Source of the DNA: Mogibacterium sp.
GTDB lineage: Bacteria; Bacillota; Clostridia; Peptostreptococcales; Anaerovoracaceae
Direction: 5' to 3'
Length of the DNA: 64,000 bases
NCBI GenBank assembly: GCA_016775335.1
Contig: JAEUGJ010000030.1
Location: forward strand, 23,293-87,292
The notes under the pieces are model-generated. The model had not been told where the DNA came from. It ran no database searches and worked only from the letters and a program-made list of their open reading frames with translations. Position numbers and translations under genes: made by a program. This document shows, piece by piece, positions 32,860 through 41,398 of the stretch. Position 1 is the stretch's first letter. Every line of letters starts with the position of its first letter.

Positions 32860-34116
32860 TTAAATCATATAGCGTCCGCCGTGACCGATATGGTTCAGGT
32901 ACACCATCTGGGATCCCATATGGAGAACCAGAAGCCCGATGCCAACGACACCGTAGGCGATTTTCAGATTTTTCTTTCCCTTGCAGAATTCCGGATCGTA
33001 CAGGTTCTCGATGAACTTTGCCATGCTGATGACGAACATCAGATATACCGCAACCTTCTTTCCCCAGGCAAAATTACCGTGAGTCGCTCTCGGACCGCTT
33101 TCCGAGAAGGTGAAATGTTCCGCATATCCCCACAGCACCGTCAGCCAGCCCACCGCGTATTCCGGTTTCTTTAGTGACTTCAGGTTAAAAGCAAGTACGA
33201 ACAGCGGGAATGCCAGTCCGGCAATAATACTCAGCGTAATGGAGAAATCCTGATTGAAATACGCCCGCCCCAGATCGATGACCACCTTGGAGGCTTCTTT
33301 TCCCGCTTCCACAGACGCCTGCTGGGTATCCTTTCCGAACAAGGTCTGATTCAGCATCAGAAAATAAATGCAGGACGGAAGCATGGTGAGCCCCATAATT
33401 ACCACCTGCCGGAAGCGGTACGCCTTGGATACGATGCGGCAATCCCTTATCTCCGATACGTCGACGGTACGGAAAACATCCGCCAGCAGCACCATCGCCG
33501 CCGCCGGGAAGAATGCCATGATGAAACTTGGTTTTGCCCAGGCGGACAGCAAAAAAGTCACCGCCAGGAGAATCCAGAATCTTATGGAAATCCCTTCCAT
33601 GTAATTCTCGTATACCTTATAGAAAACCAACAGTGCAAAAATGGAGAACACCGTTACCATAATCTGAGTCGGATTCTGCCAAGCATATTTGCTCTGAGTC
33701 TTTGCGTAGAAATACGGCATGAACTTCGGGATGTAAATCGGTCCGGTGTACAATGCCACCAGCGAAAGTACTTCCGCCGGAATCCGGGTCTTGGTGATTT
33801 CTTTCGTGAAGAATCGTATCAAAAGGTAGTTCCCCACCACCGTAAAGAGCACCAGCAAGCCGATTACCGCGGCGATTCCCCAAGGGCTGGCAGTCACCTT
33901 GTCCATGTATTTCACTAGAAATCCAATCATCCGGTAGGTATACTGGTCCCGTCGGGCAATGTTCAGGTGAAGTGCCATATCCGAAAAATATTTTCCGTTA
34001 TACAGAATACTCTGCCGATATGCCAGCAGAGTTTCCATCGCAAATGTCAGCGCCAGACAGATACCGAACACGATATCTGCCGGACGCTGCAGCCGTTCTA
34101 ATTTATTTTTTTCCAT
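32860..34116 (-). CDS. GT-C-like polytopic membrane protein
   Basis: From the ATG at 34114-34116 (AAGGTGG six bases upstream) the protein has 418 residues with about ten hydrophobic helices, starting near residue 18 and ending with a short tail. The first outside loop contains YFSDMALHLNIARRD, an acidic pattern placed as in GT-C glycosyltransferases. It overlaps the end of the CapK-like gene by 14 bp. GT-C enzymes move sugars from polyprenyl-phosphate donors at the outer membrane face. No characterised family is recognised, so a flippase or polymerase role is also possible. Confidence 0.7.
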   Translation of the reverse strand: MEKNKLERLQRPADIVFGICLALTFAMETLLAYRQSILYNGKYFSDMALHLNIARRDQYTYRMIGFLVKYMDKVTASPWGIAAVIGLLVLFTVVGNYLLIRFFTKEITKTRIPAEVLSLVALYTGPIYIPKFMPYFYAKTQSKYAWQNPTQIMVTVFSIFALLVFYKVYENYMEGISIRFWILLAVTFLLSAWAKPSFIMAFFPAAAMVLLADVFRTVDVSEIRDCRIVSKAYRFRQVVIMGLTMLPSCIYFLMLNQTLFGKDTQQASVEAGKEASKVVIDLGRAYFNQDFSITLSIIAGLAFPLFVLAFNLKSLKKPEYAVGWLTVLWGYAEHFTFSESGPRATHGNFAWGKKVAVYLMFVISMAKFIENLYDPEFCKGKKNLKIAYGVVGIGLLVLHMGSQMVYLNHIGHGGRYMI

Positions 34117-35410
34117 TCTCGTCCACCTTGCATACAATCATTCGCAGTTTGCCGTTGCTGTCCGGCGGAATGGAGTTGGACCATTCGAAGTCGATATCCA
34201 TATGATGTTTGAACTTTTTGTTCAAAGCCTCATCCAATTCTTTTTCGATCTGTTCCAATGTCTTCAGGGATTCCTTGCTCTGAACGCACTGAACCACGAT
34301 ATGAGTGTAGGAATCCTGCACGAAACGAATCTGAACCACGTCCTCGCAATGTGCGATAATCGGAGCGATTTCAAAGAAAGTGGTCACCTCGCCGGTGTCG
34401 TAGCGGAAGAAGTCGTTCATCCGTCCCTGAAGACTGGTAACGTAACGAACGCCGTCCCGCACTTCGGAAATGGCCTTATCGCCAATCTTATAGTTAATCA
34501 GCGGAATATCCGTCTTGAACAGCGGGGTGATTACCACAGAGCCCGCATCGGCCAGCCGGTCGTTTTCGTCATAAATATTGATTGCATATGCATCGTAGTG
34601 AATGATGTGCTCCGGGCTGTCGAAAAGCTTCAACATGCAGGAACCGGTTTCGGCGCTGCCGTACGCATCGATAATTCCATCTCCCAGAATTTCCTTGAAC
34701 AGCTTTCTGGCTGCCGGATCCGTCATCTCGCCGGAGGCGCAGAAGAATTTCGGCTGCCAAATATCGCTGTGATTCTCCTTGCAATACAGACAGAGACGCA
34801 TCAATTCCGTCTTGTTCATGTACAGAAAATCCGGTTTGTACTCGTTTACCTGCTTGATCATGTCCTCTTCCGGCGCGTACTGATTCAGAAAACCTCTTCG
34901 GAGGATGCCGAATTTCTGCAGGAACGTATCCGCACCGGCGGAAGTACTGTGAGCACTCTTCCGGCTCATGGTCTTTCCGCGGAATGGGTTGTATCCCGCC
35001 ATGCACATTACCCGGAACCAGTCGGCCATCATGAAGGCCTTCTCCTTTGGAGAATACAGGAGCATCAGCGGCTTTCCGGAAGAACCACTGGTGGTGTCAT
35101 GGAACCAATCCTTGTATTTCGGCTTTTCCGCTTCCTCGTTCATCCAAGCGCGAAGCTCGTCCTTGGTGAGAGGCGGCAGCTTCACCAAATCCTCCGCAGT
35201 ACGAATATCCTCCGGCTTTACGCCGGCTCTGTCGAAACGCTCCCGATAGAATGGGATCCGGTACGCCTTCTTCATGAGCTTGTGAAGGCGCTTCTCCTGA
35301 ATCTTCTTTAGGCGAATATAGTCGTCTCCCTTCGGATACTTTCTGTTCAGCTTCATCAGGTCAAAGAACAGAAATACGTTTACCATTTTTTTCTGTAGCT
35401 TATCCAGCAT
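34103..35410 (-). CDS. CapK/PaaK-like adenylate-forming enzyme
   Basis: The protein has 435 residues. It has the adenylation-domain P-loop TTSGSSGKPLMLLYSP (about 106-121), YGSAETGSCML (A5-like, near 250), the acid-lined INYKIGDKA segment and a small C-terminal domain. This places it with phenylacetate-CoA ligase-like and CapK proteins of capsule and teichoic loci, which activate a carboxylate with ATP. CoA or a carrier as acceptor is not determined. AGGAGG precedes the ATG. It follows the ATP-grasp gene by 13 bp; the pair may activate and attach an amino or organic acid to a glycan. Confidence 0.82.
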   Translation of the reverse strand: MLDKLQKKMVNVFLFFDLMKLNRKYPKGDDYIRLKKIQEKRLHKLMKKAYRIPFYRERFDRAGVKPEDIRTAEDLVKLPPLTKDELRAWMNEEAEKPKYKDWFHDTTSGSSGKPLMLLYSPKEKAFMMADWFRVMCMAGYNPFRGKTMSRKSAHSTSAGADTFLQKFGILRRGFLNQYAPEEDMIKQVNEYKPDFLYMNKTELMRLCLYCKENHSDIWQPKFFCASGEMTDPAARKLFKEILGDGIIDAYGSAETGSCMLKLFDSPEHIIHYDAYAINIYDENDRLADAGSVVITPLFKTDIPLINYKIGDKAISEVRDGVRYVTSLQGRMNDFFRYDTGEVTTFFEIAPIIAHCEDVVQIRFVQDSYTHIVVQCVQSKESLKTLEQIEKELDEALNKKFKHHMDIDFEWSNSIPPDSNGKLRMIVCKVDENGKK

Positions 35411-35423
35411 TTAATTTCTCCTC

Positions 35424-36656
35424 CTATTTCCACACCAGGTCACGGGTTGTACCGGCCGATTCGCATTCTACATGCAGAATGTCCTGTATGTGTGCGACTC
35501 TCTCCAGCCATTGCTCCTCAGAATTCGCTTCCACAATCAACGCCAGCCGATTGGTCTTGTTCAGCTTCTCCACCGGAACGTCCATTCCGATATGCAAATT
35601 ATCCAGTTGATTGCGGTGGACATACGGCAATGCTTTCACTTCCTCCAACCCCGAGATGCTCTTCACCGTTCCAAAAGGTACGTAGAAGGCCTTGTAGCCG
35701 GAATACTTTCCGGTAGCTTTCGATTGCGGCATTTCTTGAAGCTGTCCCAAAGCAATGTCTACCAGGAACTTCTCCACGTTAATTCCCGTTTCCAAGGAAA
35801 TCAAATCCGATGAGATGTACACGCCGCCGCCTCTGGCCGCCGTCTCCAGCAGGTAGATTTCGTCGCCGTCCATGATAAATTCGCTGTGGGTCAACCCCTG
35901 CTTCAGCCCAAAGGCTTCGATGATTTCCCGATTTCGCTCCAGCACGCGCCGGACCGTCTCCGGATTCCGTACCGACGGTGTTCGGCGGCTTTCCGCCGCA
36001 TAAGCGTTCTCAATATCAAAGTAATGGGTGTCGCCGATAATCAGATTGCGGAACGTTCCGTCAAAAGCCATCCCTTCCACAAAGAACTCCATTCCCATGG
36101 CCATCTTCTCGATGATTACTTCTCCGTTGGAAGAAAAACCGGCACTCTCGTCAAAATACTTTCGGATATCCTCCTCCGAATCGCAGGAATAGATTCCCCG
36201 GCTTCCCTGGGAGTCCAGTGGTTTGATGATGACCGTCGTTCCCTCCAATTCTCGCCAAAAGGACACTGCATCCTCCACGGAAGCTACGGTGCGGTTCGGG
36301 AGGCACGGAATTCCCGCTTCTTCCATCACGTCCCGCATCCTCGCCTTGTCGGTAAAAAGAAGTCCCGTCTCGTAACCGATTCCCGGTAATCCCATCTGTT
36401 CCGCCACGTAAGCCACGGTGCGAACGGAGATGTCCGTCTGATCCGTAATGATTCCGTCAATTTTCTGTTCTCTGCAGAAGTTCAGCGCTGCTTCCTGATT
36501 TCTCACATCGATGAGGCAGCGCTCCTTGATGTAGGGTTCAAATGTTTTGTCTATTACCGGTGCAATCAGCACCACGTCGTTTTCTTTTGACGCTTCCTGA
36601 ACCAAAGGAAGCTGGAAATCACCGGCTCCCACGATTGCAATCTTTTTTCTTCTCAT
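35424..36656 (-). CDS. ATP-grasp ligase (carboxylate-amine ligase-like)
   Basis: The protein has 410 residues. The N-terminal preATP-grasp domain opens KKIAIVGAGDFQLPLVQEA. The central ATP-binding region has FTDKARMRDVMEEAGIPCLPN (about 102-122), VIIKPLDSQGSRGIY (lysine and glycine-rich loop, about 145-159) and the metal ligands in YLLETAARGGGVY (near 274-286). ATP-grasp enzymes join a carboxylate to an amine or thiol through an acyl phosphate. It is the first gene of a six-gene envelope unit, with a -10 box (TGATACAAT) at 36696-36704 and a weak Shine-Dalgarno. The substrate is unknown. Confidence 0.85.
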   Translation of the reverse strand: MRRKKIAIVGAGDFQLPLVQEASKENDVVLIAPVIDKTFEPYIKERCLIDVRNQEAALNFCREQKIDGIITDQTDISVRTVAYVAEQMGLPGIGYETGLLFTDKARMRDVMEEAGIPCLPNRTVASVEDAVSFWRELEGTTVIIKPLDSQGSRGIYSCDSEEDIRKYFDESAGFSSNGEVIIEKMAMGMEFFVEGMAFDGTFRNLIIGDTHYFDIENAYAAESRRTPSVRNPETVRRVLERNREIIEAFGLKQGLTHSEFIMDGDEIYLLETAARGGGVYISSDLISLETGINVEKFLVDIALGQLQEMPQSKATGKYSGYKAFYVPFGTVKSISGLEEVKALPYVHRNQLDNLHIGMDVPVEKLNKTNRLALIVEANSEEQWLERVAHIQDILHVECESAGTTRDLVWK

Positions 36657-36695
36657 TATACCAATTCTTTCTGTTTTTTTAACGTCACTGGGTCT

Positions 36696-36704
36696 ATTGT
36701 ATCA
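36696..36704 (-). promoter_or_regulatory. Extended -10 element before the ATP-grasp gene
   Basis: TGATACAAT on the minus strand, about 40 bp above the ATG. No convincing -35 box is seen. Confidence 0.45.
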
Positions 36705-36730
36705 CACTTTGGAAAAGGCGAACACAGCGA

Positions 36731-36759
36731 AATCGCATAGGACGATGTCCTATGCGATT
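36731..36759 (-). terminator. Strong hairpin after the L,D-transpeptidase-like gene
   Basis: AATCGCATAGGAC and GTCCTATGCGATT form a perfect 13-bp stem with a 3-nt loop, 24 bp after the stop codon. There is no T run on the minus strand, so it may act as an mRNA 3' end or a weak terminator. Confidence 0.55.
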
Positions 36760-36782
36760 ATTAAATTCTTTATGCAATTCAA

Positions 36783-38354
36783 CTAATAACTGACTACTCG
36801 AGTCTTAGTCGGAACGTGCTTATAAATCCACTTTGCCTCACCGGTGAACATTCTGGCACAGCCCTTGGTGTTCGGCTTATCCTTTACCGGCTTCAGCATC
36901 TTATGAGTTCCTTCTCTCCAACATACCGTATGGAATGCGTTTCCTCTTCCGGAAGATCCCTTCTTTCCAAATGCCGACAGATACTTGTAGTAATATCTCA
37001 GGCCCTTATTGGTAACACGATGGCGATCGTATTGCTTCCGAATTAGGATATAGTTCATATTGGTCGGTGTCGGATGTGCAAACGTACCGGACGAACAGCG
37101 ATAAGTCTTCTTGAGAGCCCATTTGCTGTGCTTATTCGCTCTCTTGAACACGTATACCTTCTGGGTGTACTTGCTGAGCCAAATCAAATAGTTGGTGGAA
37201 CTCTTGAACTTCTTCTTGTTCACGTAGTTCTCCTTCACGCTTCTGCTCCAGTCATTAGACTTTCCGGCAACGTGATTCTTCAGCTTGATGGATCTAAAGT
37301 TTACCCAACCTTTTTTCTTCAGTTTCTTGTCATCAAAATATACCCGCTTTACCACACCGTACTGCGGAACCACCTTCGGGCTCTTCTTTTTGATTACGAC
37401 GGTCTTTCCCTTTGGGAGATAGCCGATTACCTTCTTGCTCTTTGCGGATTTGTAAATCGGAATCCGCTTTTTGGCCTTCGCGGTGAACCAGTAATTCCGT
37501 ACCGGGATTGCAAGATAATTTCCGGCAGTGACTTTTCCGCTCTTTACGAAATCCGAAGCGGCTGCATCTGTGGTGCTTGCCGCCTGGACCCAGTAATAAT
37601 AGGAGCCGCCCTTTCTCCGTTCAGAGAAAGAAGTTCCGGTTACGGTCTTCAGCGGCTTGCTCGGACGAGTGGCTTTCGTATTGCGATATACGTAATAACG
37701 GTCTGCACCCTCAACCTTGTCCCAGGTTACCTTAATCAAGTTATCCTTCTTTGCACAAGTTGCCTTCAAATCGGTGACTTTTTCCGGGAAATTCACGGAA
37801 TAGGTCTCCTTCGACTGAAGAATGACTTCCTTTGCCGAAGCATCCGTGGCTTTCGCCTTAAGGCAGTATACATGGCCGTCTTCCACTGCAATCGTTGCCG
37901 GGCTTCCAACCTTAGTACCTGTGGATACTGCAACATTTTTCGTCTGATCGAAGACATCAAAAGTCTGTGCCTTATATCCGGCAGTGGCGTTCAGTTCACA
38001 CTGAACGGTTACCTTCTTCTTTCCGGATAGGTTCAAATACAGGCTGTTACTCACCGGAGCAACCGTCATCTTCAGCGCATCCGTCACCACTTCTGAAGAA
38101 GCGGTGGTTCCGGAAGCATTCGGATTGGTATTTTCATCCTCCGCCGGAGCTGCTGCCCGGTCTTCATCTTCTGCAGTAGATTCTTCTGCCTTTGGTGTGT
38201 CATCCTGCACTGTTTCGCCGGTCGGCGTCGTAGCATTCGGTGTATCCACGTCTGCAAATGCAATCGCACCTTCCAACAAAGTGCCCAGACACATAATCAA
38301 TGTTAAAAGCAAGGCTACGTACGCTACGGCTTTCTTTCCGTTCTTCTTAAACAT
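36783..38354 (-). CDS. Secreted L,D-transpeptidase-like protein with Fn3-like and SH3-like domains
   Basis: The protein has 523 residues. A signal peptide (about 8-34, VAYVALLLTLIMCLGTLLEGAIAFA) is followed by a disordered Thr/Glu/Ala-rich stretch (35-95), a beta domain, an Fn3-like domain (about 195-270, DNLIKVTWDKVEGADRYYVYR) and an SH3-like domain (about 280-340). The C-terminal YkuD-like domain (about 365-523) has YLIWLSKYTQKVYVFKR, AFHTVCW and NTKGCARM. The usual catalytic signature is SHGC-x-R; here the His before Gly-Cys is Lys, but Cys and Arg remain. It probably acts on peptidoglycan cross-links if active. It has its own promoter, 38404-38432. Confidence 0.78.
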   Translation of the reverse strand: MFKKNGKKAVAYVALLLTLIMCLGTLLEGAIAFADVDTPNATTPTGETVQDDTPKAEESTAEDEDRAAAPAEDENTNPNASGTTASSEVVTDALKMTVAPVSNSLYLNLSGKKKVTVQCELNATAGYKAQTFDVFDQTKNVAVSTGTKVGSPATIAVEDGHVYCLKAKATDASAKEVILQSKETYSVNFPEKVTDLKATCAKKDNLIKVTWDKVEGADRYYVYRNTKATRPSKPLKTVTGTSFSERRKGGSYYYWVQAASTTDAAASDFVKSGKVTAGNYLAIPVRNYWFTAKAKKRIPIYKSAKSKKVIGYLPKGKTVVIKKKSPKVVPQYGVVKRVYFDDKKLKKKGWVNFRSIKLKNHVAGKSNDWSRSVKENYVNKKKFKSSTNYLIWLSKYTQKVYVFKRANKHSKWALKKTYRCSSGTFAHPTPTNMNYILIRKQYDRHRVTNKGLRYYYKYLSAFGKKGSSGRGNAFHTVCWREGTHKMLKPVKDKPNTKGCARMFTGEAKWIYKHVPTKTRVVSY

Positions 38355-38403
38355 ACATCTTCCTTTCTCATCAAGTTGACAAATTCATTTCCTTATTCCC
38401 ATG

Positions 38404-38432
38404 ATTGTAGCACAATGGGGCCAAAACCTCAA
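38404..38432 (-). promoter_or_regulatory. Promoter of the L,D-transpeptidase-like gene
   Basis: TTGAGG (38427-38432) and the extended -10 box TGCTACAAT (-10 at 38404-38409) are 17 bp apart on the minus strand. Confidence 0.65.
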
Positions 38433-38477
38433 CAAGAAAACTACCGCAAAGGTATTATATAAAACCTTTGTTGAGAC

Positions 38478-39233
38478 TTATTTCTTTTTCTTATTGGATT
38501 TCATGAACTCCGTGTATCTCGGCAATACTTCTGCCGGATCTCCCTGTTCAATCATCTCCCCGTCGTTTAGCCAAAGCACCTCATCACACAGTTCTTCAAT
38601 CGTACTCAAACTGTGGGAAACGATTACCACCGTACGCGTATCATCGGAAATGAGTTCTTTCATCTTATTGTAACTCTTCTCCTTGAAGCGCTGGTCTCCC
38701 ACACTCAGTACTTCGTCAATCAGCATGACGTCCGTTTCCAGAATTGCCGTAATCGCAAATGCCAGTTTCGAATACATACCGGACGAGTACGTCTTTACCG
38801 GGCGATCGATGAAATTACCGATATCCGCAAAATCGATAATTTCTTTTTCTTTCTCCGCAATCTGTTCCTCGGAAAAGCCCAACAGCATGCCCGAAAGGTA
38901 TACGTTCTCCCTTCCGGTCAGCTTTTTGTTAAAACCAACACCGATGGACAGCAGGGACACCCGACGTCCGTGCAGGTCAATCGTCCCCTCATCCGGCGAG
39001 AAAATTCCCGCAATAGCCCGGAGCATGGTGGATTTACCGCTTCCGTTTTTGCCGATGATTCCCAGAATCTTTCCCTCTTCCAAATCGAAGCTTACACCCT
39101 TGAGGGCTTCAAAAATTTCAACTTTGTCTTTCAACCGCATCCAACTGGATCGAATGGATGTTTTCTTGAGGCCGCGGTAGCAAATATGTAAATTTCTCAC
39201 CGACAGCGCAATTTTCTTCTCATTATCACTCAT
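38478..39233 (-). CDS. tagH: Teichoic acid/polysaccharide ABC exporter, ATP-binding protein
   Basis: The protein has 251 residues. Walker A is GKNGSGKSTMLRAIAG (about 62-77), the signature motif is KTYSSGMYSKLAFA (about 146-159) and Walker B is VMLIDEVLSVGD. The long first beta region and the segment FEALKGVSFDLEEGKILGIIGKNG are typical of TagH/Wzt-type exporters, which move polyprenyl-linked polymers across the membrane. It lacks the C-terminal carbohydrate-binding extension of Wzt and the SH3 tail of B. subtilis TagH. Its start overlaps the permease stop by one base. Confidence 0.9.
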   Translation of the reverse strand: MSDNEKKIALSVRNLHICYRGLKKTSIRSSWMRLKDKVEIFEALKGVSFDLEEGKILGIIGKNGSGKSTMLRAIAGIFSPDEGTIDLHGRRVSLLSIGVGFNKKLTGRENVYLSGMLLGFSEEQIAEKEKEIIDFADIGNFIDRPVKTYSSGMYSKLAFAITAILETDVMLIDEVLSVGDQRFKEKSYNKMKELISDDTRTVVIVSHSLSTIEELCDEVLWLNDGEMIEQGDPAEVLPRYTEFMKSNKKKK

Positions 39234-40015
39234 TAGATCACCTTCGCGTAACTGTTTTCATTCTTATGGATTAAATGAATGCCGATCACATTCAGAATCA
39301 ACGCAATACCAAGCCATACCAGCAGCCATTTGAAACTCGGGAGCTGATTGTACAGCATCGTCCGACGGAGTTCGTTCATCAGCATCGCAATCGGATTCAC
39401 GCGAAGCAAAATGAAGCATAAAGTTCCTGCCAGCCGTTCATTGATATTATAGAAAATACCGGAAAGGTAGAATACCATCCGCAGCAGCACGTTCGTCAGG
39501 TTTGCCAGGTCGTTCACGGTAACTCCGTAGTTCATCAAAATCATTCCGATTCCGAAAGTCAGCACATAGAGAATCGCTGTAATCGGAATAAAGAAGATAA
39601 TATGCCAACTCAAATGCACTCCCTGAGCGAACATCAGGCAGAACGTGATAATCATGGAAATGCCCATCTTAAACAGATATGTGTAAGATTTTGCCAACAA
39701 GAGAATATACTTTGGAATATATACCTTCTTGACCAAATCCCGGTTGCTGGTAATCAGTTTCACACTGCCCTTCACCATGCGGTTGAAAAAGTCCCACGCA
39801 GTCAAGCCGATAAATACAAAGGACGCAAAATACGGCGTCTTGTTATGAAATACATATCCAAAGATAAACGTATAAATCAGCATAAAGCATACCGGTTCGA
39901 TAATCCACCACAACCAGTTCAAGTAGGAGTCCGCAACTTCACTCTTGAGCTCTGCCTTCGCACTTCGAATTGCATATTTGTGATACTTTTTTATATTCGA
40001 AAAAAACTTATTCAT
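39233..40015 (-). CDS. tagG: Teichoic acid/polysaccharide ABC exporter, permease
   Basis: From the ATG at 40013-40015 (AAGGTGG upstream) the protein has 260 residues and six predicted helices. The motif PVCFMLIYTFIFGYVFHNKTPYFASFVFIGLTAWDFFNRMV is characteristic of ABC-2 polysaccharide permeases (TagG/Wzm). With the ATPase gene that follows it exports the teichoic acid made by the downstream-numbered tag/tar cluster. It has its own promoter, so the exporter can be expressed separately from the synthesis genes. Confidence 0.9.
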   Translation of the reverse strand: MNKFFSNIKKYHKYAIRSAKAELKSEVADSYLNWLWWIIEPVCFMLIYTFIFGYVFHNKTPYFASFVFIGLTAWDFFNRMVKGSVKLITSNRDLVKKVYIPKYILLLAKSYTYLFKMGISMIITFCLMFAQGVHLSWHIIFFIPITAILYVLTFGIGMILMNYGVTVNDLANLTNVLLRMVFYLSGIFYNINERLAGTLCFILLRVNPIAMLMNELRRTMLYNQLPSFKWLLVWLGIALILNVIGIHLIHKNENSYAKVI

Positions 40016-40054
40016 GTACCCACCTTTTAAAAAAACGTTAACATAAACCACGCT

Positions 40055-40083
40055 ATTATAACGCATAAAGCCACTTATTTCAA
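40055..40083 (-). promoter_or_regulatory. Promoter of the tagGH exporter genes
   Basis: TTGAAA (40078-40083) and a perfect TATAAT (40055-40060) are 17 bp apart on the minus strand, about 40 bp above the permease ATG. Confidence 0.75.
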
Positions 40084-40160
40084 CTATATGAATCAAATGT
40101 CTCGCTTGACAATTCGGAAGTTTCGAGCACTCTAAATTTATTTTCTTTTATTACTTGAAG

Positions 40161-41351
40161 CTACTGAATTTCTACCGTCTTTTTAAAGACGTCCATTTTC
40201 ATCTGACCGTTAATCTTCACCCGATATACGGACCACGGCAAGTCCGCACGTGTGGAATTTCGATATCGGCCAAAATTAAAGCCCAGACGATAGTGGCTTC
40301 CCTTGAATGCCGTAACGGCCTCATCGGAAAAGTAACCGTACGGCCAAGCCATGTACCGATACTCCGGATTGGTCTTTGCGAAATCTTCCTTTAATTCTTC
40401 ATAGCTCTTCTCAAATACCGCCATCCGATTGTTTTCATAGTGATGAAGATTATATGTATGACTCTGTATCATGATATTCGGATATTCAACCTGTATTCTC
40501 TCAATCAAGTCTGCACCCATGAAATGCCGCGTAGCGTCATCAAAATAGAATGAAGTGACAGGCTTAATCCTCGATTCCACGACGAATGCCGTTGCCTTAA
40601 ATCCGTATTTCTTCAAAATCGGAGCTACCCGATAGTAGAATTCATAATCACCATCGTCGAAAGTCAGCACGATGCTCTTTTTCTTCACCGTGCGTTTTCC
40701 CCTATACCAACTATAATACTCATCCATAGACAGCGTTTTATAATCGTGTTCGTATAAGTATTCCATCTGTTCCTTGAAATCCTTAACAGATGCTACCCAC
40801 TGATCATCCGGATAATTCGTTTGTTTTACCTTGTCGGAAACGATTCTATGGAATGTCAGCACCGGGATTTCTAACGCTTCATCCGTATTTCCCGGAATCA
40901 TAATGCCCGTCTTCGGATCGAAACAGTGTTTTTTCTTTTTTCCGTTTATTGAAACCGTTTTCCATCCGGTGACCTGTTTTCCGTTCTTATCGTACCAACG
41001 GTTCCCTGCCTTGAATTTAACCAAACCGGTTTTCATTGCGCCCTTTGAGTTAAAATAGTACTTTTCATTCCCAATGGTTTGAGAATACCGCTTCATGAAT
41101 CCGTTTTTCTTATCAAAATAGTACTTGTTTTTTCCTATCTTTTTCCAGCCCTTTGCCAGCTTGCCCTTTTTTACACAGTAGTACTTTCTTCCGGCACGGG
41201 AATGCCATCCTTTTTTCCATTTTTTCAACACTTTATTGGAAACGTACTTACTTTGAACACGCGTCCTTGTCGCACCGTAACTGTTTTGATTGCCAATCGG
41301 CATGCAGACAAAGCTCAAGATTAAAACAATACAAGTAAAAAACTTTTTCAT
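40161..41351 (-). CDS. Secreted polysaccharide deacetylase with cell-wall-binding repeats
   Basis: From the ATG at 41349-41351 the protein has 396 residues; an ATG three codons earlier has its Shine-Dalgarno too close. A signal peptide (1-26) is followed by four or so cell-wall-binding repeats (about 40-160; GWKKIGKNKYYFDKKNG, KYYFNSKGAMKTG, NRWYDKNGKQVTGW). The NodB-type domain (about 165-396) shows PVLTFHRI, LTFDDGDYEFYYRVAPIL (catalytic and metal Asp residues) and QSHTYNLHH (metal His pair). It should remove acetyl groups from wall or surface sugars outside the cell. It follows the GT2 gene by 47 bp. Confidence 0.9.
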   Translation of the reverse strand: MKKFFTCIVLILSFVCMPIGNQNSYGATRTRVQSKYVSNKVLKKWKKGWHSRAGRKYYCVKKGKLAKGWKKIGKNKYYFDKKNGFMKRYSQTIGNEKYYFNSKGAMKTGLVKFKAGNRWYDKNGKQVTGWKTVSINGKKKKHCFDPKTGIMIPGNTDEALEIPVLTFHRIVSDKVKQTNYPDDQWVASVKDFKEQMEYLYEHDYKTLSMDEYYSWYRGKRTVKKKSIVLTFDDGDYEFYYRVAPILKKYGFKATAFVVESRIKPVTSFYFDDATRHFMGADLIERIQVEYPNIMIQSHTYNLHHYENNRMAVFEKSYEELKEDFAKTNPEYRYMAWPYGYFSDEAVTAFKGSHYRLGFNFGRYRNSTRADLPWSVYRVKINGQMKMDVFKKTVEIQ

Positions 41352-41398
41352 TGAAATCATTCCCCCAATCTCAAAGTACATTGACGCAGACTACGCTT

